Below, one piece after another: positions 1-5,123 of a stretch of 5,123 bases of DNA. The notes under the pieces were generated by a model. The model made no database searches. It saw only the letters and a list, made by a program, of their open reading frames with translations, and was not told the DNA's origin. Each line of letters begins with the position of its first letter. Within the stretch, counting starts at the first letter, position 1. The translations under genes and the position numbers were made by a program. This stretch comes from Clostridia bacterium (GTDB taxonomy: Bacteria > Bacillota > Clostridia > Christensenellales > Aristaeellaceae), in the NCBI GenBank assembly GCA_009776385.1, contig WRFT01000141.1:1-5123 (forward strand), written 5' to 3'.

Positions 1-8
1 ACGCTCAT
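1..8 (-). CDS. Start of next gene, probable DnaC/DnaI-type helicase loader (first codons only)
   Basis: Only the first two codons (ATG AGC) and part of a third are inside the window, so no domain can be seen. The call rests on context. An ATG overlaps the TGA of the DnaD-domain gene as ATGA, the usual sign of translational coupling, and a long Shine-Dalgarno tract lies 8 nt upstream. In many Firmicutes a DnaD-domain gene is followed directly by the AAA+ helicase loader (DnaI/DnaC type), which places the replicative helicase on DNA. The existence of a gene here is well supported; its identity is inferred from gene order alone. Confidence 0.5.
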
Positions 9-1483
9 GAACGCTTCTCCTCCTCCAACTGCTCTTTGAGTTCCTTAAAATCATCCTCACTGTACACCCGCTGCTCATAATCCTGATGGGAGACGCGTTT
101 GGCGGCGGGCTGGCTTTTTACGGTGTTTTTCTTGAACGCGGCAAGTTCCGCCCGAACGCCTTCAAGCGTCAAAATACCTTTATCACGCAGGCCCTTGAGG
201 ATGGTTTCCATATAGGCTACGGGGCGTTCCGTATGTTCGGCGTGCCGGGCCGTCAGGCTGATACAGGCTTCCGAAAAACCATATTCCTCCGTCCAACGCG
301 TCAGCGCCGCGCGGTCCGCGGGCGTGGGGCGCGTCCTTTTGCCCCAAAGCGTGTACAGTTCCTGAAGCTGCCGGTTTTGACGGTTAAACTGCGCGATATG
401 CTCCCGCACCTGTTCGGCCGCCAACAGCCCTTTCTTCTTCCAGGAATCCAGCAGCGCCATCACATCGTCCAGCTTGCCGCCCGTACGCGCGCATTCGCCG
501 CCGGCCAGCAAAATAACCTCGTGCGGCGTATCGGCCGCCATTTGTTCATACAGGGTTATCGTGCCTTCCGTGACAGGCGCGCCGCGCAGGCCCAGCACGC
601 TGTATAACTCGCGCAACGGCTCGCCGCGCCGCTTCTGGCTGTCCAATGTTTTTTCCATTTGGCGTTGGGTGCCGGGCGCGGCGCCCGTGCGTTTCATCAA
701 GCCGCGCAAGATACCGTTTAAATACGCAAATGTCGGGTCGCCCTTGACCGTTTCGCGGCAGGCGGCCAAAATGGCTTCTTCCGTAAACCCAAGCCGCAGC
801 CATTCTACATACATCTCCTCTTCGTCCTGGCTGGGTTCACGCCGTTTTCCCATGCGGCGAATGACTTTTTTAGCCCCCTGATAGGCGTCCTTGCGGCGTT
901 TGAGCAACACCTCCGCGTCTTGCGCGGATTGAACCTGCTCCTCCGCCAACTCCACGGCCAGTTTGTCGGCGGCCTTGAAGGAAAACTTTTTGCCGCGCGT
1001 TTCGATGAGATACGCAACCAGCAGTAACACGGCCTCTTCCGGAATACCCAGTTTTTCCACCCAATCCATCGCCATGGCGGTCTCGCCGCCGTGCAGCCTT
1101 CTGTCCGCGCCGAATAGGGCGTTCAGCTTTAAGGCAAAATCCTCAAAACGCGTATCCACAACGGGCTGACCGTTCATTAACGCTTGCTTGGCGCTGATGT
1201 AACGGTACGCGGGCGGATTGCCGGAGATGATTTGTACAAGCCCGCGGCGTTCCCAGTACCGAAAGGCGTTTTCCACTTCCGATTCAGCCATTTTTAAATC
1301 CTTGGCAAACGCGGCCAGCGTCATTTCCTCCCGGCGGTGATACGTATGCATCAACCCGTAAAGATATACCCTGACATACTCGCCTCTTCCCGCGGCGTCC
1401 AGCAAAAATTGTTGGATAAACAGGTTATCCACAGGCGTCGTGTCAAAAAAAGGATACTTCTCATCAACCGAAAACAGCCCCAT
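5..1483 (-). CDS. DnaD-domain replication initiation / primosome protein with four DnaD-like repeats
   Basis: This 492-residue protein is probably a cytoplasmic DNA-binding factor of replication initiation or restart, helping helicase loading. Residues about 22-95 form a winged-helix-type unit, with TLAAFAKDL...SEVENAFRYWERRGLV at 55-83 as the likely helix-turn-helix and wing. Four DnaD/DnaB_2-like (DDBH2) helical repeats follow, at about 112-195, 196-283, 285-366 and 367-450. Repeats 3 and 4 align visibly: LRELYSVLG with LQELYTLWG, and WKKKGLLAAEQVREHIAQF with LRDKGILTLEGVRAELAAF. The family signature Y-x3-I-x3-W is degenerate: A171/L175/L179, Y254/I258/L262, D340/L344/W348, Y424/I428/L432. 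The tail, QDYEQRVYSEDDFKELKEQL, resembles the QR-x-Y...L ending of clostridial DnaD-domain proteins and is very acidic. B. subtilis DnaD is only about 230 residues, so this is a much enlarged relative, not an orthologue by length. The ATG at 1483 follows a GGGGGGA ribosome site and a good promoter. The stop overlaps the next gene. Family assignment is confident; exact role is inferred. Confidence 0.85.
   Translation of the reverse strand: MGLFSVDEKYPFFDTTPVDNLFIQQFLLDAAGRGEYVRVYLYGLMHTYHRREEMTLAAFAKDLKMAESEVENAFRYWERRGLVQIISGNPPAYRYISAKQALMNGQPVVDTRFEDFALKLNALFGADRRLHGGETAMAMDWVEKLGIPEEAVLLLVAYLIETRGKKFSFKAADKLAVELAEEQVQSAQDAEVLLKRRKDAYQGAKKVIRRMGKRREPSQDEEEMYVEWLRLGFTEEAILAACRETVKGDPTFAYLNGILRGLMKRTGAAPGTQRQMEKTLDSQKRRGEPLRELYSVLGLRGAPVTEGTITLYEQMAADTPHEVILLAGGECARTGGKLDDVMALLDSWKKKGLLAAEQVREHIAQFNRQNRQLQELYTLWGKRTRPTPADRAALTRWTEEYGFSEACISLTARHAEHTERPVAYMETILKGLRDKGILTLEGVRAELAAFKKNTVKSQPAAKRVSHQDYEQRVYSEDDFKELKEQLEEEKRS
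17..26 (-). promoter_or_regulatory. Shine-Dalgarno tract for the gene leaving the left edge
   Basis: Read on the minus strand this is GGAGGAGGAG, ending 8 nt before an ATG at 8-6. The same bases encode the Glu run near the C-terminus of the DnaD-domain protein (residues 486-489), so the site lies wholly inside the upstream coding sequence. It decides that the ATGA overlap is a real translation start. Confidence 0.75.
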
Positions 1484-1488
1484 ACCAT

Positions 1489-1494
1489 CCCCCC
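1489..1494 (-). promoter_or_regulatory. G-run ribosome binding site of the DnaD-domain gene
   Basis: Six consecutive G residues on the minus strand end 5 nt before the ATG at 1483. The tract differs from the AGGAGG-type sites of the other genes here: with no central A, one pairing to 16S rRNA would be a G-U wobble. Nothing more canonical lies nearby, so this is the likely site. Confidence 0.45.
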
Positions 1495-1529
1495 GCCGGC
1501 CCGAAAAACGCGCGGCTTCTTAGCTTTTA

Positions 1530-1558
1530 ATTATATCAAAAAGACCGGCTTTTCACAA
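1530..1558 (-). promoter_or_regulatory. Sigma-A-type promoter for the DnaD-domain gene, extended -10
   Basis: On the minus strand a TTGTGA -35 (1558-1553, 4 of 6 consensus bases) is separated by exactly 17 nt from a perfect TATAAT -10 (1535-1530). TGA directly precedes the -10, giving an extended -10 (TGn). Transcription would start near 1523, leaving a leader of about 40 nt before the ATG at 1483. This would drive the DnaD-domain gene and the coupled gene beyond the left edge. It is predicted from sequence only. Confidence 0.7.
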
Positions 1559-1608
1559 ACAACGCGGTCCTTCCGCCGCCGCCTGCTCCTGCAAAAAAAG
1601 CCTTCTGT

Positions 1609-1628
1609 CATTATTATTAATAATAATG
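1609..1628. repeat. Perfect 20-bp A/T palindrome, candidate operator
   Basis: The half-site CATTATTATT is followed with no spacer by its exact reverse complement AATAATAATG. The next flanking bases (T at 1608 and T at 1629) break the symmetry, so the palindrome is exactly 20 bp. It ends 18 nt before the -35 of the rightward promoter, centred near -63 from the predicted start, and sits 50 nt from the leftward -35. This suits an upstream activator site or an UP-element-like A/T block for the rightward unit. It is built from TTA/TAA triplets, so low complexity could produce the symmetry by chance. It is not a clear match to a regulator box I recognise; the arms have the opposite orientation to a Fur box. 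Confidence 0.5.
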
Positions 1629-1646
1629 TAATAATTTGTAATTTAA

Positions 1647-1675
1647 TTGACACTATTGAAAGAGTATGATAGACT
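1647..1675 (+). promoter_or_regulatory. Sigma-A-type promoter for the DUF3048-leuS unit, extended -10
   Basis: A perfect TTGACA -35 (1647-1652) is followed after 17 nt by TAGACT (1670-1675, 4 of 6 consensus bases). TGA at 1667-1669 makes an extended -10, which can offset the weak hexamer. The start is expected near 1682, giving a leader of about 45 nt. An alternative -10, TATGAT at 1665-1670, has better bases but only 12 nt to the TTGACA and no good -35 of its own. The stretch 1609-1650 upstream is almost all A/T and may act as an UP element. Confidence 0.7.
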
Positions 1676-1689
1676 ACGCGTATTCTCTA

Positions 1690-1704
1690 GCGGGAACCTC
1701 CCGC
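1690..1704 (+). promoter_or_regulatory. 5'-UTR stem-loop overlapping an anti-Shine-Dalgarno
   Basis: GCGGGA (1690-1695) pairs with TCCCGC (1699-1704) around a 3-nt ACC loop. It starts about 8 nt after the predicted transcription start. There is no following T run, so it is not a terminator. CCTCC (1697-1701), shared between loop and 3' arm, is complementary to the GGAGG of the ribosome site at 1713-1717, so the two pairings exclude each other. The hairpin is plain from the sequence; any regulatory or mRNA-stabilising role is inferred. Confidence 0.5.
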
Positions 1705-1710
1705 ACATAG

Positions 1711-1717
1711 AAGGAGG
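1711..1717 (+). promoter_or_regulatory. Ribosome binding site that fixes the TTG start of the DUF3048 gene
   Basis: AAGGAGG is a near-perfect Shine-Dalgarno sequence lying 9 nt before the TTG at 1727. Without it the unusual start would be doubtful. The first in-frame ATG downstream (residue 70) would remove the signal peptide and the start of the DUF3048 domain. Confidence 0.85.
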
Positions 1718-1726
1718 CGCGGATCT

Positions 1727-2806
1727 TTGTTAAAAAAAGCAGCGGTCATTCTTTTATCAATTTGTTTGGTTTTCGCCATTATTTCGGGCGCGTCAGCCGC
1801 CAAACTCGCCAACCAAAAAGATCGAAATGTTAAAATTAAGCTTAACGCAACCAAGGGCAATTATCCTGTCAATCCGGTGATACCCGGGGAAAGCCCCACC
1901 ACGGGGCTGCCCTGGGAGGGCGTTTACCGTCCCATGCTCGTACAAATAGATAATAACGGAGGCGGCGTAGGCAGCCACGCGCCGTGGGGCGCGAGCGAGG
2001 CCGACATCATCTATGAAATGCCCCTAACCAGTGCAGGGTATACGCGTTTGACCTTTTTGTTCAGCGACATCATCGCCGAATCGGCAGGCCCCATACGTTC
2101 CGCCAGGCTGGGGCATGTTTGGCTTCGGGAGGAATGGAACGCCGGCTTCATTTTTTACGGCGGACCGGCGTCGGAAGAAGTTAGCATCCTTAACGAGTTT
2201 TCTAAGCTTGGCGCAACTAAAAAAGGCGTTCTCTTTAACGGGACGGACGGTGAAAACAAGCCGTGGAAGGCCCATTTTTCCCGCGTCGGAGGTAAAGCCG
2301 CCCCGAGCAATGTGGACGCGAATGTGGCGGCCATTCAGGGATTGATTCCTGCCGAGCATACCGCGCCGGATCGCCCATTCCTTTTTACGGATGAACTGCC
2401 AAGTAAAGGGAAAAAGGCGTTAAGTGTAACGCTTAACTGGCCGAATGCCGAATACTCCTCTAAGTTTTTCTATGATGAGTATTCCTGCCAGTATTTCCGA
2501 AGTAATGTGAAAGACGTGCCTTATACGGATGACAAGACGTATGAACAAATCGCTTTTGCCAATGTCATCGTGCAGCGCGTCAAGGTAAGCTACGCTGCGG
2601 GAGGCGCGCAGCCAAACGTACAATGTGTCGGGAAGGGGAACGCGGATATCTTTATTGGCGGCATGTATATCGCAGGTTACTGGACCCGCACGGGCATGGA
2701 CCAGCGTACCATTTTCTTTGACGATAAGGGAAATGAGTTAAAGCTATTGCGCGGCAAGACATTCATCTCCATGATGCCCGTAAGCTATACGGTGGAGTAC
2801 CAATAA
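1727..2806 (+). CDS. Secreted DUF3048 domain-containing protein (YerB family)
   Basis: This 359-residue exported protein belongs to a family of unknown function whose known relative is B. subtilis YerB. Residues 1-24 are a signal peptide: KK at 3-4, a hydrophobic core at 5-20, and Ala-Ser-Ala at 22-24 as a type I cleavage site. The only early Cys (C13) lies inside the core in a poor lipobox context (LSIC), so the protein looks secreted rather than lipid-anchored, unlike YerB. The N-terminal DUF3048 domain spans about 57-205, with TGLPW (59-63), IDN (74-76), ADIIYE (92-97), TR (106-107) and GPIRSAR (121-127). The C-terminal domain spans about 215-357, with GNADIFIGGMYIAGYW (304-319) and the family-typical ending LLRGKTFISMMPVS. 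Translation starts at TTG behind AAGGAGG. The gene is first in a likely operon with leuS, 62 bp downstream. Family assignment is firm; no biochemical role can be given. Confidence 0.9.
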   Translation: MLKKAAVILLSICLVFAIISGASAAKLANQKDRNVKIKLNATKGNYPVNPVIPGESPTTGLPWEGVYRPMLVQIDNNGGGVGSHAPWGASEADIIYEMPLTSAGYTRLTFLFSDIIAESAGPIRSARLGHVWLREEWNAGFIFYGGPASEEVSILNEFSKLGATKKGVLFNGTDGENKPWKAHFSRVGGKAAPSNVDANVAAIQGLIPAEHTAPDRPFLFTDELPSKGKKALSVTLNWPNAEYSSKFFYDEYSCQYFRSNVKDVPYTDDKTYEQIAFANVIVQRVKVSYAAGGAQPNVQCVGKGNADIFIGGMYIAGYWTRTGMDQRTIFFDDKGNELKLLRGKTFISMMPVSYTVEYQ

Positions 2807-2868
2807 AAACACCGGTACTGGTTGATTATTGAAAGACAACGGGCATATCACAAGGGAGGGGCTCTTAG
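2807..2868 (+). other. Short DUF3048-leuS spacer with no terminator or T-box
   Basis: The 62-bp gap carries only a short imperfect inverted repeat near ACCGGTACTGGT (2810-2821), without a U-tract, so there is no recognisable intrinsic terminator. No T-box sequence (AGGGTGGNACC) is visible, and the space is too short for a full T-box leader. The best promoter-like match, TTGATT with TATCAC 18 nt later, is weak and would start transcription at about the leuS ribosome site. Co-transcription with the upstream gene is therefore the simplest reading. Confidence 0.6.
2852..2861 (+). promoter_or_regulatory. Ribosome binding site that fixes the GTG start of leuS
   Basis: AAGGGAGGGG ends 7 nt before the GTG at 2869. 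An in-frame TAG at 2866-2868 directly precedes that GTG, so no longer N-terminus is possible. The first in-frame ATG falls after the HIGH motif, so GTG must be the start. Confidence 0.85.
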
Positions 2869-5123
2869 GTGACGCACCCTTATCAACCCGCCGTTATCGA
2901 AAAAAAGTGGCAGGAAAAATGGGAAACGCTGGGTGTTTTCCGCGCCGATGACGATTACGGGCGCAAAAAGTATTACTGCCTGATAGAGTTTCCCTACCCG
3001 TCAGGAGCGGGCTTGCATGTAGGCCACCCGCGTTCCAATACGGCAATGGACATCATTGCCCGTAAACGCCGCATGGAAGGATACAATGTCCTGTACCCTA
3101 TCGGCTGGGACGCGTTCGGCCTGCCGACAGAGAATTACGCGATTCAAAACAAGGTGCATCCGCGTAAGGTAACGATGGAAAACATCGCCAAGTTCCGCGC
3201 GCAGCTCAAGCGTCTCGGTTTCGCGTTTGATTACTCGCGGGAAGTGAACACCACCGATCCCGCGTACGTTAAATGGACACAGTGGATTTTCTTAAGGCTC
3301 TTAGAGCATGGTTTGGCTTACAAGGCGAAGATGCCCATTAACTGGTGCCCCCGCTGTAAATGCGGGCTGGCAAATGAAGAAGTCGTCGACGGCCTGTGCG
3401 AACGCTGCGGCAGCGCGGTCACGCGCAAGGTAAAGGATCAATGGCTGCTGCGCATCACCCAATACGCGCAAAAGCTGTTGGATGGCTTGGAAACCGTGGA
3501 CTTTATTGAAAAAGTCAAGGCACAGCAGCGCAACTGGATAGGCCGCAGCGAGGGGGCGGAAGTGGATTTTAGGTTGCCGGCGCTGTCTGATACCCTCAGT
3601 GTGTTCACGACACGGCCCGACACGCTGTTCGGCGCGACTTACCTGGTAATCGCCCCGGAGCATCCCCTTATTGACCGGGCAAAGGACCATCTTTTAAATT
3701 ATGAGGAAATACTGCGTTACCGCGACGCCGCCAGCCGGAAATCCGACTTTGAACGCGCTGAGATGGCGCGGGATAAGACCGGCGTGGCGCTGTGCGGCCT
3801 TGAGGGCATCAACCCGGCGACAGGAAGGGAAATCCCTATATGGGTATCCGATTATGTGCTGCTTACCTACGGAACCGGAGCCATCATGGCAGTTCCGGGC
3901 CATGACGCGCGCGACTGGGAGTTCGCTAAAAAATTCGGGCTGCCCATCCAAGAGGTAGTGTCCGGCGGCGATATAGACATGGCCGCGTACACAGACGTAC
4001 AAGACGGTATTTTGATCAACTCCGGCTTTTTAAACGGACTGGGCGTCTTAGAGGCGAAGGAAGCGATGACACGGGCGCTGGAAAAAGAGGGAACGGGCCG
4101 CCGTAAGGTTCAGTTCAAGCTAAGGGACTGGATATTCTCGCGCCAACGGTATTGGGGCGAGCCGATACCCGTGGTGCATTGCCCCCGCTGCGGCGTCGTT
4201 CCCGTGCCCGAAACCGCGCTTCCTGTTTTACTGCCGGATGTAGAAAAATACGAACCGACCGATTCGGGCGAATCGCCGCTGTTTGCCATAACCGATTGGG
4301 TGCAAGCAACCTGCCCGCGCTGCGGGGGAAGCGCCCGGCGCGAGACGGATACCATGCCCCAGTGGGCCGGTTCCAGCTGGTACTTCCTGCGCTACACCGA
4401 TCCGGATAACGCGGAAGCGTTCGCCTCCAAGGAAGCGCTTGATTACTGGATGCCGGTGGATTGGTACAACGGAGGCATGGAGCATACCACCCTGCATTTG
4501 CTGTACAGCCGTTTCTGGCATTTATTTTTACACGATATCGGCCTGGTCAGCGCGCCCGAACCGTACCGCAAACGCACCAGCCACGGCATGATACTGGGCG
4601 CCGGAGGCGAAAAAATGTCCAAATCGCGCGGTAACGTGATTAACCCGGATGATATCGTCGATGAAATCGGCGCGGACGCGTTCCGTCTGTATGAAATGTT
4701 TATGGGCGCTTTCGATCAGGAGATTCCCTGGTCCGATAACGGCGCCAGAGGCTGCCGCCGTTTCTTAGAGCGCGTATGGCGTCTGATGGACATGCTGACG
4801 GATGAAAAAGGTTATTCCGCAAGCCTTTTATCCAACATGCACGCGACCATTAAAAAGGTTACCGAAGACTATGAAAAAATGAAGTATAACACCGCGTTGG
4901 CGGCCTTGATGACGCTGGTGAACGATTTTTACCAAAAAGGAAGCGTGACGCGCGCGGAATTAGATACGCTTCTATTATTGCTATCCCCCGCGGCGCCGCA
5001 TATCTGCGAGGAGATGAATGCGCTGTTATCCGCAAAAAACCCGCTTTTGTGCCAAAGGGCATGGCCGGAGTACGATGAAAAAGCCATGGAAAAACCCTCG
5101 GTGGATATCGCCGTGCAAATGAA
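2869..5123 (+). CDS. leuS: Leucyl-tRNA synthetase (3' end beyond window)
   Basis: This class I aminoacyl-tRNA synthetase joins leucine to tRNA-Leu in the cytoplasm and edits mischarged tRNA. There are 751 codons in the window; the last residues, VDIAVQM, match the start of the small C-terminal domain, so roughly 50-60 residues are missing. The HIGH motif is HVGH (50-53). KMSKS is exact (582-586). The CP1 editing domain spans about 230-415, with GRSEG (225-229), the threonine-rich TTRPDT (247-252) and the editing Asp in GHDARD (D346), so proofreading looks intact. Two Cys pairs suggest a zinc site near 160-180 (CPRC and CERC), and two more lie at 438-441 and 482-485 (both CPRC). The leucine-specific insertion found before KMSKS in E. 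coli is absent (GMILGAGGEKMSKS is continuous), as in Bacillus-type enzymes. DWYNGGMEHTTLHLLYSRFW (448-467 region onward, codons near 4459-4518) is typical of clostridial LeuRS. Anticodon-binding helices begin near 640. No frameshift is seen; read directly from the sequence. Confidence 0.97.
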   Translation, partial: MTHPYQPAVIEKKWQEKWETLGVFRADDDYGRKKYYCLIEFPYPSGAGLHVGHPRSNTAMDIIARKRRMEGYNVLYPIGWDAFGLPTENYAIQNKVHPRKVTMENIAKFRAQLKRLGFAFDYSREVNTTDPAYVKWTQWIFLRLLEHGLAYKAKMPINWCPRCKCGLANEEVVDGLCERCGSAVTRKVKDQWLLRITQYAQKLLDGLETVDFIEKVKAQQRNWIGRSEGAEVDFRLPALSDTLSVFTTRPDTLFGATYLVIAPEHPLIDRAKDHLLNYEEILRYRDAASRKSDFERAEMARDKTGVALCGLEGINPATGREIPIWVSDYVLLTYGTGAIMAVPGHDARDWEFAKKFGLPIQEVVSGGDIDMAAYTDVQDGILINSGFLNGLGVLEAKEAMTRALEKEGTGRRKVQFKLRDWIFSRQRYWGEPIPVVHCPRCGVVPVPETALPVLLPDVEKYEPTDSGESPLFAITDWVQATCPRCGGSARRETDTMPQWAGSSWYFLRYTDPDNAEAFASKEALDYWMPVDWYNGGMEHTTLHLLYSRFWHLFLHDIGLVSAPEPYRKRTSHGMILGAGGEKMSKSRGNVINPDDIVDEIGADAFRLYEMFMGAFDQEIPWSDNGARGCRRFLERVWRLMDMLTDEKGYSASLLSNMHATIKKVTEDYEKMKYNTALAALMTLVNDFYQKGSVTRAELDTLLLLLSPAAPHICEEMNALLSAKNPLLCQRAWPEYDEKAMEKPSVDIAVQM

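Noticed and set aside
86..607. Plus-strand open frame of 173 codons opposite the DnaD-domain gene
   Set aside because: It lies entirely antisense to a well-supported coding sequence, its product is Arg/Gln-rich with no recognisable domain, and it lacks a convincing ribosome site. It is best explained as a shadow frame.
1547..1602. Inverted repeat GGCTTTT (1547-1553) and AAAAGCC (1596-1602)
   Set aside because: Arms are only 7 bp, A/T-rich and 42 nt apart, and one arm is inside the leftward promoter spacer. It could arise by chance and does not form a terminator for either flanking gene, since both point away.
1609..1628. Palindrome as a Fur box
   Set aside because: A Fur-type site has GATAAT on the left and ATTATC on the right; here the arms are ATTATT then AATAAT, the opposite order, so the match is not supported.
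1337..1669. Plus-strand open frame of 110 codons crossing the 5' end of the DnaD gene into the intergenic region
   Set aside because: It begins antisense inside a real gene, runs through both predicted promoters and the palindrome, and has no family-like sequence.
1730..1742. A7 run just after the TTG start as a possible slippage or phase-variation site
   Set aside because: Seven A residues encode the ordinary Lys-Lys of a signal peptide. The tract is too short for convincing phase variation and the frame is intact.
2822..2851. Possible separate leuS promoter TTGATT-18-TATCAC
   Set aside because: Both hexamers match at only 4 of 6 positions with non-optimal spacing and no extended -10, and the start would fall in the leuS ribosome binding site.
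3301..5062. Several minus-strand open frames of 60-130 codons opposite leuS
   Set aside because: LeuRS reads without interruption across the whole stretch with all signature motifs, so the opposite frames are by-products of its GC-rich codons.

Overview
The window looks like ordinary chromosome of a Gram-positive bacterium, most likely a member of Clostridia (Bacillota) with moderately high GC. The evidence is a DnaD-domain replication protein of the clostridial multi-repeat type, a DUF3048 exported protein (the B. subtilis YerB family), a LeuRS of clostridial character, and strong AGGAGG-type ribosome binding sites with TTG and GTG starts. A more precise placement (for example a Christensenellales-like lineage) would be a guess.

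Layout. Positions 5-1483 (minus strand) hold a 492-residue DnaD-domain protein. Its stop codon overlaps, as ATGA, the start of a further minus-strand gene that leaves the window at position 1. That gene is probably the DnaC/DnaI-type helicase loader that usually follows such genes. Positions 1484-1726 are a divergent intergenic region with one good sigma-A-type promoter on each strand, a perfect 20-bp A/T-rich palindrome next to the rightward promoter, and a small 5'-UTR hairpin. Positions 1727-2806 (plus strand) encode an exported DUF3048 protein starting at TTG. After a 62-bp gap with no visible terminator or T-box, leuS (leucyl-tRNA synthetase) starts at GTG 2869 and runs off the right edge after 751 codons.

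How the genes relate. The leftward unit is a replication-initiation/helicase-loading pair. The rightward unit joins a secreted protein of unknown role to an essential translation enzyme, apparently from one promoter. The two units share a regulatory region of about 160 bp between predicted start sites.

No mobile element, CRISPR array, tRNA/rRNA gene, defence system or clearly new system is visible. The points worth a second look are the four degenerate DnaD-like repeats in one polypeptide, the intergenic palindrome, a possible SD/anti-SD switch in the DUF3048 leader, and the absence of a T-box ahead of leuS.
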